Of a DNA stretch of 64,000 nucleotides, positions 1 through 12,193 are shown one piece after another (position 1 is the first letter of the stretch; each line of letters begins with the position of its first letter). A program made the position numbers and the translations under genes. The notes beneath the pieces are model-generated. The model made no database searches. It saw only the letters and a list, made by a program, of their open reading frames with translations, and was not told the DNA's origin. Origin of the DNA: Trichoplax adhaerens (taxonomy: Eukaryota > Placozoa > Uniplacotomia > Trichoplacea > Trichoplacidae); assembly GCF_000150275.1 (NCBI RefSeq), contig NW_002060947.1, positions 7,434,482 to 7,498,481 of the forward strand, written 5' to 3'.

Positions 1-3000
1 CTTGAATTCTAATTAACGTTGGTGTTATAGATGGATCATTTTGGACACTTTCTTGCTCATTTTCTTCCTGATTCGATACTTGAATCTGATCGACATGATC
101 TTCCGCTTCTTTTAATTTAACTTCACGATCCTGTAATAATTTACGATGTTCCTCAAGTTGTTCCTCTTCTTGACATAACTTAGAATTTAATTCTGTCATT
201 TCTTTCTCTTTCTTGTCAATAAAATCCTTTACTAAGTGTTGATCATGAACTTTATCCACAATTTTTTTGCCAATCTGACTGGCTTTGATCAGCCTTGATT
301 GTAAATCATCCCGGCATTTTTTAGTATTGACTTGGGTAGCAAGATTCTCTTGTTGTGCTTGCTTTACTTCCAAGCTGCGTATTTGCAGCTGTGTCTTTAA
401 ATATAGACACATTCGTTTCCAGTTTTCACATTGCCATTTTGTTAATCGCTCTTGCAAGCGAGCTAATAAGATTTGCTGATATTGATCTTCTATTTTAGGA
501 TAGTTCATTTTATGGCATGAAGAAAAATTTTCTTTAGCTTCTTCAAGATGTTGCTCATGCAATGCAAACAGAACGTTATCCTCAACATAGATTGGATGCT
601 TCTCTAGCTCCTGTAGATAAATAGTTGTAATTAAGAATCAATTCAATTTCAACCAAAACTAAAAATGGTAATGTCTAAGAATGCTGAAATTGTATGTGAG
701 CTCTTCAATAGGATAAATCAAGCTCAGTGATTTTAATTTGCAAGGTAGATTTTGATATTTTTAGTAGGAAATAAAATTTTTTTATCGAACGTAATATTAA
801 TATTTTAAATACTCTATCTACCGGGATGGCTATAATAGCCGGAAATAGATACTTAGACGTAAATAAAGTATGAGATGACAAGCACCTTTGCCATGGCTTG
901 ATCGTAAGTTTCCAAGATAGCATCAACAGCACTTTGGTAAGTTGCCTCAGCCGTTGCCTATTCATTTTCGATTGGTAAATTAAGCCTACATAAATCATCT
1001 TGTGTTCAAGCTTACTTAATAAAGGATTGTATTTACCTCGAAAAGAAACTTTGGTTCAGGTAGCTGACCTCCTTGCAAAGTTGCAAAAAATTGCTAAATC
1101 AAAAATATAATAAATTAATTGAAAGTTAGATAGAATGGTAAATTACAATTATTCAAAATTAAACACTCTTGCAAGCTACTAACTTTGAAAATCGATGCTA
1201 AATCACGACAAGTCATCTGTCTATGATTAAATCTTTTAATTTGAAGGTTTTTTGGATGTAATAAATGACTTGCTAAAATTTGAACATGATCTTTAAAGGG
1301 CTTATTGATGTCTAAACGTATTAAAGAGCATGCGATGGGAAATAAAATAAATCATTCATATAGAAAAGAGCTATAATATTTTTCTAATCTGACATGGTAT
1401 AACTAGCCTCGATTACAAGAGCTAGAAGTAGAATAATTAGGATGAAATCGTTCCGTTACTGATGATACTAATCTCTTAGTTTCCTAATTGGATTAGCTAA
1501 ATTTGTGTAATTAATAAAAGTGGATTATAATGACTGAAACGATAAGATTCAAATCTTTCCCTTAAGTATGATCATAATCTCTTAGTCTCTTAATGATATT
1601 AGTTCAGTTTGTGTAATGAATACAAATGGGCTATAATAAATATAATGATAAGATTCAAACCATTTCATTAAGTACGGTAATGATCTCGTAGTCTCCCAAT
1701 TAGATTAATTAAATTTGTATAATTAAAAATAACCTGATAGGTTTCCCACGAATTTGGCGCTACTTGCTACTTTATCACCAGGATATGGAAATAGGTAGCA
1801 GTCGACATTTTCAAAGCAGGATAAGATAAAGTTATTGACTCTTTCCAGTTCTTCCGGTATTCCATCGCTCATCTTATAGGTAAAAATAGACGTTCGTTAG
1901 CCTAATAATCTATAGCCTAACAGAAAATAGACTTAATAGCTTTTTGCTGTACCTCTGTCAGTAAATCCTGGAGGTACTTATTACCACCATAAACACCAAA
2001 TTCATATTCATCATAGTTAATCCAATCTCTTACCAAAAATGTTAAGTTCTAATAATTATAGTTTTAGATTTAATCTTTGCTGCTATTAATTTCATCATAT
2101 AGTTTGTTATATCTGTAATTGCAGTTGGGAGACTGCGTAGGACTCATATTTTGAACATAAAATTTCCAACCTGAAATGGTACCGCATTTCGATTTTCTGT
2201 AACATATTTTGCATATTGAGTTACAAACTAAATAGAATGTGAAAGAGATTTAAGAATTTCAATTACTTTACCGAGTATCCTTAAAATGATATGTAAATAA
2301 AAAAATTATTAAAATTTGATTGTGCTACATATTGTTATCGATTAACCTTTAACTGCTCAAATTCAACCTGGCTGATATTTTTTTGGACATTGATAATCTG
2401 TAAAAATTAATTTAATCTATAGTTATATCTTTAGGTCTATATACTAGTCTTTTAGTAGTGAAAATCGACATAAAATCTTATTATTGACCAAAAAATTGAC
2501 CGATGAAACTCTAATGCTGCAACATTAGATTTATCTAAATCTATCCTTTATAATTAAGCGATGAATGTAATTTTAGAGCTGTATGCTATTTTTTAAGTAG
2601 TAAAGAATCGAACACAAATATCTGTATTGATCAAAAAATAGACACTTAAGCTCTAAACTACAACATCAAATATGTCTATGTGTATTCTATTTGAATTAAG
2701 CTATGATTATAGCTATAAACTTATATGCTAGTCTTGTAGTAGTGAAAAATTGAATAGAAACTATCAGATTTGACCATAAGTTGACCGATGAAACCCTAAT
2801 ACCGCAAAGGTTTACTAACATTAAATATATCTAAATGTATACTATTTTTATTAAAGCGGTAAGACACACAACCGTGAAATTCTCTAACTAAAAAGGCTTA
2901 GTACTCTATGGAGTATGAAAACTTCATTGAGTTATAGCTGTTCAAAAACTTGCGTTTTATTCATCAAACTTGTCAACCTTGCAAAAATTGCCATCGGAAA

Positions 3001-4620
3001 GAGCTATCACATATCAACAGGTGTATTTCAATAACGTAATTTTGTGCTACCTTCAGGATTATCTTGAATACTGTCGAATGTACCAAAGCAAATCATCTAT
3101 GGGCTAATTTATGCTTCAGTCAATTGATTAAACTACAGAAGTTGCATCGGAGTAATGTAATCTTACTTAAAATAATGATATTACTAATTTCCTCTTCACC
3201 ATAGCTGTCATGCTTAAAATCCAGCTACAAACTGTCAATTCTTAAACATAAGATAGACTTTCCTGTAAGTCAACAATCAAACTATAGTATTACACAATTT
3301 TTAAATCATGTTTTCTTCCTATTCTTTATATTCTGAATAGACTATATTAAACGATAAGTTTATAAACATAAAATTTTGGAAGCGCGGTCAAGCATTATAA
3401 AACCTCAATCAGTTGATTGTAGAATTTTGAAGCAGTAATATATCTGAGCAGTAATTTTATTGAAAAAAATACCTGCTGGGAACTGATGATGGTGCTTAAA
3501 ACAAATATGACACTATTAACCAATGGAGATGTTGTATTGTCGAAAAGTCCTTGAGTATCGATTAAAACTACCGCCACCTTTAGATGAAGATAAATTAAAA
3601 ATACTATTACTGATACAAGATAACATAACATGAATTAGACAAATCATCGACAGCCTAATTTAATTTTAAAAATTTTTATTCCTTGGATATCGATTACAAC
3701 TAAAGCCACCTTTAGGGGAAAATAAATTAAAAGCTATGCTACTGATAAAAGATAGTATAACATAAATTTTAAAAATCTTCTATAGTGTTATTTAATTTAA
3801 AGCTAATTCTATCTTATAAAATTTTTATCGATTAGTACGTGGAAATATAGTCGTTAGTCTGGAATAAATCTATTCAAATACTAATTGCCTATCATCAAAC
3901 AAACCTCTTCCCCATCAGGTAGCTGAACCAAAAATGGTCTATGCCACATGTACATGCCGGTAGTTACGCGTTTACTAGAGCGTTTCCATTTAAATCCTCG
4001 AATATGATCAATGTGATCGTGATCAAGCCAATCAATGGAACGATTATTAGACCGTTGATGATTAGCAATCTGTGGATTTAGAATCAAATTTAGTTATTCT
4101 CTGTCGCATAATGGCTGAACGGCTATTGCAAATTGATTAGCATGCTAACTTCGGATGCTTTTGAATATACTGCGATAATGAACTACAAATTGGATTATTA
4201 AATTTGATGAAGCTTAGTAATATTATCACCTGTTTTTCAAGATAGAAGCGGAAAAAATTTAATAAAAATGACTTTCCTTGACGGTATTTGCCATTAATAG
4301 ACACAACGACCACCTTTTTATCGCGAAAATCTTCACGCATTAAGACTGATTCTAGTGCAGCCTCGTTTAACTGCAAATTGTTCTGGTTTTCAACGTTTAA
4401 TATCTGAACAGCGACTGTTATAGAATATTAGAAAGCAGACAAAGATTAAGCTTTAATTCAACCCTTATTAATTGAAAGTTTTACCGCTTACCTTGTTCGG
4501 TAAGTGGCTCGTTGATTTCCTTCTCTGCCTTGGCATTAACATCTTTCTTAGCAAAATTGAATTTATCAAACCCATTCTTGGTATTATGATTATTATTCGC
4601 GTTCTTGATATTTTCAACAT
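1..4620 (-). CDS. Atlastin/GBP-family dynamin-like GTPase, 3' end beyond the window
   Basis: Twelve in-phase exons on the minus strand: 4620-4492, 4417-4230, 4069-3905, 3577-3473, 2397-2347, 2227-2171, 2048-1953, 1872-1734, 1311-1184, 1093-1037, 957-886 and 610-1 (continuing off the left edge). What is seen: P-loop GKYRQGKS, switch-I region RVTTGMYMW, G3 DTQGLFD and the atlastin/GBP guanine-specificity motif LVRDW, then the link to the three-helix bundle (ITCR-type motif MTCRDLASIFK, then GGQLPEPK). Members hydrolyse GTP and dimerise; atlastins fuse ER membranes, while GBPs act on vacuoles and pathogens. The last exon encodes about 200 residues of charged heptad-like helix rich in Glu, Lys and Gln, with no hydrophobic hairpin in the visible part, unlike atlastins. 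The first listed exon is Asn/Lys-rich and starts in phase 1, so at least one upstream exon with the ATG is needed (see 7003-7452). The family call is firm; the subfamily is open. Confidence 0.88.
1471..1735. repeat. Three diverged tandem copies, about 106 bp, in an atlastin-gene intron
   Basis: Copies begin at about 1471, 1577 and 1683, each with a core like ATCTCTTAGTCTC followed by an AT-rich stretch containing GATAAGATTCAAA. The copies differ at many positions. They lie in the intron between exons 1872-1734 and 1311-1184. Confidence 0.65.
2410..2870. repeat. Three diverged tandem copies, about 150 bp, in an atlastin-gene intron
   Basis: Three successive segments share the order TATGCTAGTCTT, AGTAGTGAAAA, GACC..AAAATTGACC and CATTAAATATATCTA. 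They lie in the long intron between exons 3577-3473 and 2397-2347. Divergence is high, so the duplication is old. Confidence 0.6.
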
Positions 4621-7002
4621 CTGCAAAGAATACAAATCAAGATCTGATGACTAAGTCTAACATTAAAAGTTCTATATTTTACTAGAAAACCAACAAGTTG
4701 CAAAGCAAATTTAAGCCAGTCTAATAATAACATTTCATGAAGTTCAGTATTTAGTTTAGGATTAAACTTTGTCATAAATTTTGCTGTAAATTAGCGATCA
4801 TAGCTTTTACTTATGGCTTCACTTGCTAATGGAGCAATTAAAGATTTTAAGTGAAATGGTCTATGGCAAATTATTAATCTATTCGTTATTAAATGTACAA
4901 TCTGCTCATATTTGTATGTCTAAACGGAAAAGTAGCGTTAATCAAAATACAGTTCATGTAATGGTTGTAGTAATTATTGTGCATTTTAGAATTATACTTT
5001 ATCATAGACCAATAAATTGTGACTTTAACGATTACTTCAATTAAAAGAGGACGTGAAATTAACATTAGAAAGGTCGAATCAATTTTTATTCCAGTTTAAT
5101 ATTTTTGCTGTACTTTCAAGCTTATCGTTTCATAATTTACTGGAAGCTTAATTCAAAGTTATATTTTTTTGACTTTGATTTCGATCAGCTATCATATCAA
5201 TTTAATAAATTGCCTAATCTTCACCCAATATTATCATTGAAGCATACATTTATGTTTGTTGTTATTATTTTCTCCTCTTGGGTGATCATGGATTAGTATT
5301 ACGTCGGCAGTTAAAAAAGTCCTGGATACTATATAGGCTATAAACGTTGTCATCACTATTTATTTCTATAAAGGATCAAGCTATCTACTAGAAATATGCT
5401 AATCATTACTATTGTTATGATCTGGTTGTGAAATAAATTAAATCGATCCTTAATGTTCACAAGCCCAAGTTGGTAAAACGTCCATATGTCAAATAAAAGT
5501 ATCGGGGTTATCTTGCTATTTTCTGATACCTTAATGCTCTTCAGAGAATAACATAAGCACAAGACATTTTATCATCGCTTTTTTCTGCTCATTTCTTATG
5601 TAGTTTTATGCTATCTTACAGATGAAATCATCTTAGACCTATGCAATAATTGTAATTACTAGGAAGCAAAACGACATTTTTCAATTCTATAATACGTCTT
5701 CTCTTCGGTATTTTCTTTCTAATATTAGTTAGCCTATGTCAGCAATTCCAGTTGGTAACATCAATAATAATCGAGCTAATAGTTTTTTTCCCGGGAGATT
5801 TTGCTTTAATCTATGATTTATTTTTCCATCTAAATTTCAAGTTGCTGTAGAATCTAAGCTTTCAAGCAGGCTAAGTGCCTAAGGTGTATTTGCTTTAGTC
5901 ATGTACTTATAAAAGTAAATTCGTAATCATGTCATTTCACAACTTGCTGCTTAATTCCTGCATAGCCGGGAATATTCTACGTATAAAAATTATGGAACAA
6001 TGAAATTTCACATTCAAGAGCTGTTTAAAAACCAGGTATTTATAAAAATCAAATAGTACGACTGGAAATGTTGCAACCAAGCTATAATATCGTGCTATAT
6101 AGAGCAATCGTCTCATAAGCTGCCCTCTAAATGGCTCTAATGTTACATTAAAAAAATGAAATTCCGATAACGTACTGTCTAAAATCTTAATGTCGGAAAT
6201 TTGATGAGAATTGTTTTGTTGATCGTATCTACCGTCAATTCATGCCCAATATTCAGAGGATCTGGTGAAAATAGCCTACAGAAATCAACATTTGCAACTT
6301 GTGACTAAATTAACTCAATGTTTTTTGTAAAAAGGAGCATAGGAAATCCCTTTAAGCAATTCTAAGAAAAATACGTTCTATGTGACCGTAACGATAAGTA
6401 TGAATTTCGCAACTGGAAATTTTGCCCCTAACATATCCTATTAAATATTAATGAGTCTTTAATACCGTAGAGAAGTAACATTAGGTCGTACTAACGATAA
6501 TTCTAGGATTACCAAAGTCTAATAAATTAATGGGTACATAATGATACGATCAACTAGAGAACGCATTATTGTGTGAGATTAAGGTTTTGCGCGTCTTTAG
6601 CGACAGATCCAAAATTTAGACTCGTGCTACGTTAGACATAATCTTAGGACCTAGCGTAATAGTGCAAGCTATTACAGATACGTATAGACTTCATAAACTA
6701 CCATAATATACAGGTATTACAGTCTGATTTTATTAAATATACTGGACCAAATTATAAAGATGAAGGAAGACGATGATAGTAATTGGGAATGATCATGTTA
6801 TGAATAGAAAAATAATTACTCTATGTATAATTTATTGAAAAGTAAGTCTGAAAAATCTATTGAAGCACCAAAATGATAGAATATGCTCAAGAAGTCTCAA
6901 AGATTTCGAGATTTTGACGCATACTATCGAGCACTCACTACAGCTATGGACATATTTCATATTAACAATATTTTAAATTACGAACACTGATAAGCAGCTT
7001 AC
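4621..7002. other. Stretch without a recognised exon
   Basis: If the exons at 7003-7452 belong to the atlastin-like gene, this is an intron of about 2.4 kb. Several AT-rich open frames of 60-73 codons occur on both strands, but none shows a known motif, good splice borders or balanced composition. Short exons could be hidden here. Confidence 0.4.
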
Positions 7003-7452
7003 TTTCGTAATAACTCTTTGGAATAGTAGGTAACAGAAAGGAATCATCAATGGGAACTTTCGATGCTCCTAAAGGTGGTTGGTGAACGTCAGATAAAGAC
7101 AGAACAACATATTCATCGGATAATTTCTCTAGATGGATAAATACATTAATTGTTAATTATCGATGAATTATAGGTAAAGAAATAAAGTCCAACGTAGAAT
7201 TAAAAACAAAAACAATTTTCATCTTATTACGTGTCTAACGGCAGAAAACATGTGACAAAAAATAAAATAGACGTTTAATCGCCTGATTAAATGCTATCTA
7301 AGGATACTTTAATAGCATAGATAAAATCCTATCACATCGGATGGACTACTATTAACAATCCAACGATATCAAAATAAGAAATTGCTTCAACAGAAATCGT
7401 AATGATTAATAAATAAATACCGACTCTTACCTGTGCTCAGATTTTCCGCCAT
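7003..7452 (-). CDS. Candidate 5' coding exons (start ATG at 7452), possibly of the atlastin-like gene
   Basis: Exon 7452-7431 begins with an ATG (MAENLST) and ends at a good donor in phase 1. Exon 7128-7003 starts in phase 1 behind a pyrimidine-containing acceptor and adds 42 residues including SDEYVVLSLSDVHQPP, ending again in phase 1 before GTAAGC. The next minus-strand exon recognised is 4620-4492 of the atlastin-like gene, which also needs phase 1, so the three can be joined without breaking the frame. No family was recognised in this stretch. It could instead be the start of a separate small gene whose other exons I could not find between 4.7 and 7.0 kb. The joining is inference from phase and order only. 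Confidence 0.4.
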
Positions 7453-10400
7453 GTTTAATTTATTTCTATTAGCAACAACCAGATTCTTCACCGGGTATAT
7501 TAAATAGAATAGAACCTTCTAATATATCCTACAAACTCTACTCTATTTTAGAGAAACAAAGCCTTGAAAATACTTCGATCTTATTGTAGAATAAGAGAAG
7601 CAATGATCATTAAGGTTAAGGCTAGTTCTGAATAAGTTCTGCAATAAAAATTAATTATACTATAATCACTACGGTGTAATCGGCTGATGAATAATGGGAT
7701 ACGGTGCACTGCTTAGATGGTGTTAACAAACACTTACAGATAGGATGAAAAAGTGAGGATACCACTGTTGATCAATTAGAAGGACAAATTCAAATGATAG
7801 CGAGTATTATGAGCCTATTTTAGATTACTAATCTTAAATAATAAGTATTTAATTATCGGTCGGCTGATTCTAAAAGTAGAGAAATGTTTGAAAAAAGCAG
7901 AAAGGATAACAGCAATATGCACAGGTAATATGTATATTAGCTACATCCAAACAATTTTAATCCTTATATCTTATTGGAGAACTATACTCGTATAGATATA
8001 TACTATTTATTTATTTATTAGCATTAAAAATAGTAGGGGAAAATTGGATCAATTCAATAATGTAACACTAGCGTTGATCTCACATTATACACTATAGCTA
8101 AAACCTTGAGCAGAGCTTGGGGTCTGCAATGAACTAGAATTTCTCTGATTTCGGGATTGGCTTAAAATAACAAACAAACTCGATGCATTATGATCATACA
8201 AATTTTTCATTGAAAGAAATGATTACTTGAACCTATGGGATTTCATCAGACACTCGAAGTTATTACACCGATTAATAGTAAAAATATTAATTAAGAAATG
8301 GAGAATTTACTAAAATTCTTACCTTCAACTGATGCAGTCGATGGATCAAAAATCGTACAAATAAGGACATGAATTTTATTGCGCAAATTGTAATGACCGA
8401 GTAATAATCTCTTACTATTACTGTAGGTTCACTTTTTACGTAACCCCAAATTTGAATTAACGAAATTGAGCAATTCCCTAATGTGACACACTAATATACT
8501 AGAAATAATGCAAGTGAGCCGTCTCATCCTATTAGCATCTACAATTAGCTGAAATCATTACATAGTACCAGAAAAATAGGAAGGTACGCTAAACTGACTG
8601 TCTTGGACTTTTATATGTTCTAATAATTTTTTAATTTAGAAAAAAATGATTCGATCAAGTAGATCACTAGTATTGCTCATGTCAATGTCATGACTTGCGC
8701 ATTCTATGTTATATGCTGTGGAGATACCTTTAATGAATAATATTTTGATTCGATTTTAACCTGGCTGTCATTGGTTAAGGTTATTATGTTGATGATTGGA
8801 CTACTTTCGTACCCTGCAGACAAGCTATAATATCAATTAATTAGAATAACCTTGAAGTCGTAGTGCTATATTGGTGAGGTCGTGAGGATAATCAACCTCG
8901 CCCTGTGGATGAATGCCTGAATGATTGATTAAAATCGCTATGTTCTACAAGTTCTATAACTAATTATCCAGTTTCACTCTGATATTGTAAGCATATCTAA
9001 AAAATAACAAAATATTACCTGATATAGGTTTAGGGGTTCAATTTTAAAGGATTAATCGCGTATTTGCATACCCTGCTAGCAAGGTATGTCAGTAACACTA
9101 AAGACTGTCAATTTTTGATATTTCAACATTTGGCAATGGCTAGGTATTACTAGCTAGCGTGTTAATCATAATACGATTGTATCATGTAGCTTTTAACGCA
9201 TCGGTGGTCGGTGGAGATTAATGTAGCGGGTGTATGTACGTGACCTTTTTGTAATATTTATGATTAATATTCAAGCAAAGTTGCTTATCCAATTTGGCTT
9301 ATGTTTAACTTATTAAGATATCTATCTGAGAATATTCTAAAATCAAAATATTTTGTAAATTAAATAAAATCAAGGTCAAATATAGTAGAAAATAAATATT
9401 GCTTATTATTAAAGATGGATACGAAATGTTTTACAATCGCCAGTCTTACTCTTGCAAATTTCTAATGAAGGAAAAAGTCCTTTGCAAAATAGATCGATTG
9501 AAATGAAATATATTGAACCTCCTTAATGGATGCTATCCATACCGTCCGTACCTTGCAGAGTTATAACTAATTATCGTAGTGAAATTCGCAGCTAAAATGA
9601 TTCCTTCCAAGCTTTGACTACCATAAGTTCCCTGAAATTACCACTTAGATCATCCAAAATGACATAATTACATATTCATTATCTATATGTTATACTTAAC
9701 GATAGTCTATATGGTGATAATCAGTCATATAAGTGTAAATCTCAGGAATGTATAATTAATGCAAATCATGCAGTTTAAAGGGTTACTTTAGCTAATTAAT
9801 TATTCGGTAGGAAATAATAATTATAATCACTACGATATTATACGCGTAGTATAGTTAGCCTAAATACAACTTATTAAAATAATACGTGTAAATCCAAATC
9901 AGTCTTTTCCCGTATCTTCTATCAAAAGCTGATAACTAAAAATGTCATTATTACCATCATACGATTATAAATTTGATTAGGTTAACCCTTCATGACATGC
10001 TCCACGTTTTCATTTATACACTGTATTAGCGGTTACGAAGATAAGTTAAAGTTCTCACGGGGATTGACCGTAACAATTATACTAGTTACAAATTTGTCGC
10101 AAATCGATAATATCAATTTGTAGGGGCAAAAGATTGGTTGGTAGTATGTTAGTTGTTGAACTTATTTCTTGTTCTAAAATGAAAGACACTGCGTCTCTTA
10201 GTTTCCGACAAAAGATCAATTTGGCTTCGCTTGTCAATTTAAAGCCTGATTTCAACTTCAGCAGTTATATCATTTTTTTCAGACCCTGTTTATCGCTTTT
10301 TATGTATATATATTTCAAGATATTCAATAATTGCCAATTCTAGAGATAATCTTGCAATACCATTAGCAGTTGCTTCACTCGTAGTTATAAAACTAACTGC

Positions 10401-12193
10401 TATACGATTAAAACAGAATAAATGATATCATACATACCATTATATAAGATTAGATTCTATAAAACGTTCAATAAAAGCATTAAGTTAACATCATGAGGTT
10501 CTTTTTATTAAATATTAATTAATTAACAGTTATAGTGTATTATAATTAGCCCTGACAATACCACCTTTGGTTTCATTTTTATTCGTTATCCAATATAGAA
10601 ATATATCTTCACTATCTTCATTATTTAGGTTTTGAATATGGATACATAAGCGTTATTGATAACGATACAATAGCAAGTCCTTATCATTTGATTAGCCAAT
10701 CACAGCTGCAAGAAGTTTTATTTTTCAGTCATGATTAGCACTCAATATAATTATTATCTCACAGCACAACAATGTAATCTACTGAATGTATTTTGCTAAA
10801 TTCAATCAACATAATCATTTGACACATTGTTACCATTTTGATTCATGATGCTAATGAAAGATCGATCAAAGGTTTCAAATTTTTACTATACTTGCTTAAT
10901 AAGCTAAAAAACCTCATTTGATCTGCTTCGTTAATCCACGTTCAGTCCATTGGCTGGCTAGAAATAAAAAGTTATTGACTCCAATATACTCACTAAATTC
11001 GTTAGATAGATGATATCAACAAAAATTCATCGTTTATGTGATATTAAATAGGGAGCATAATCGCTTGCAAGTTATCAATCTAACCGATCATATTTCCCGT
11101 TATTTGAGATAGCTAATCTAATATTACCACTTCAAATAGTTGAGATCACTTTTCAAAAGACTTTCAGTAGATGTTTAAAATATCCTAATTTCTGACACCA
11201 TCAAGCATAATATGAGGTAAGTAAAATAGCCAAACTCTCAAGAAATCTTGTCAATGAAGCGAAAGCCCATCCGAATACTTTACGGCTGACATACATTTTA
11301 GATCACCCATTTCACGCTCTATTTTAGCAGTCATATACTAAAAAGACAGCATTTTATTTTTGTTTCATTATCGCTAATGGGTAATTTCTTATCATTTATA
11401 TTCATGGATACCATTTTTTGATGCAATAAATAGAAGTAGAGGGGCAACCTATTTTATAGCTATTTTTCCCCTTCTTGAGGTACAAAATCTTTTATGATGA
11501 TTGGTTTTAGGAGCGCTGAAGAAGTAAATTTAGCTTCCTTAATCATAGTTTGGTACAACGAAAATATTTCTTACACCAAATTTATAAAGTATTATTTTTC
11601 TTGCTTGTATGCATTAATTAAAGCGAGTTTATTTCTATTGCTTTCTAATTTCGAACAACAATAAAGTCAAGATCATTAGTGTAGCAGAACTTATTTTCAT
11701 TGATTGAACACCTGGTCAATTTTTTTTTATTTGCTCATTACCAGTTTGAATACTTATTTTTACGGTAGAAATTCAATTTCGTAATCAGCATGTTTTAGAT
11801 TTAAAAAAATTAATAAGCATTACTGCCCAAGCAAATCATAAGTAGCCTAAAAGTAGAAAGAGTTAGAGTCCAAGATATTTGCCTGTCGCTAAATTTCATT
11901 TCGGTACGATTAATTAAGAAAGAACTGCTTTAGACGTAAAATTTTTATATCAGTTAATAAACTCATTTACTCAGCTATATACTATTGCTAATTGAAAAGA
12001 TTGCTTCATCGGCATCATCTGAATAGGAAAATCGCAGCTAAAATAGTTCAGTAATTGAGAATAGTTTTAACTATTTACCATGAAAACAACTCGAATGACT
12101 TTAAACACTTCAAGTCCAAGAGAGGAGAAAGGGCTATCTAAATTCGTCTCAATCATTCATTTTCTATTTTAGGGATAGAACGTTACAAGAACC
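7453..12193. other. 4.7 kb without a recognised gene, upstream of the kinase gene
   Basis: This AT-rich stretch separates the minus-strand start at 7452 from the plus-strand kinase start at 12194, so it probably holds two divergent promoters. At 12171-12172 a pyrimidine-rich tract ending in AG lies 21 bases before the kinase ATG and looks like the acceptor of a 5' UTR intron. A short ATG frame at 8373-8326 (-) ends at GTAAGA but shows no motif. Nothing else supportable was seen. Confidence 0.4.

Noticed and set aside
705-998. 97-codon frame on the minus strand
   Set aside because: It runs across an intron and uses the wrong frame relative to atlastin exon 957-886.
8326-8373. ATG frame ending at a GTAAGA donor on the minus strand
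   Set aside because: Only 16 codons, no motif, no identifiable next exon; chance is likely.
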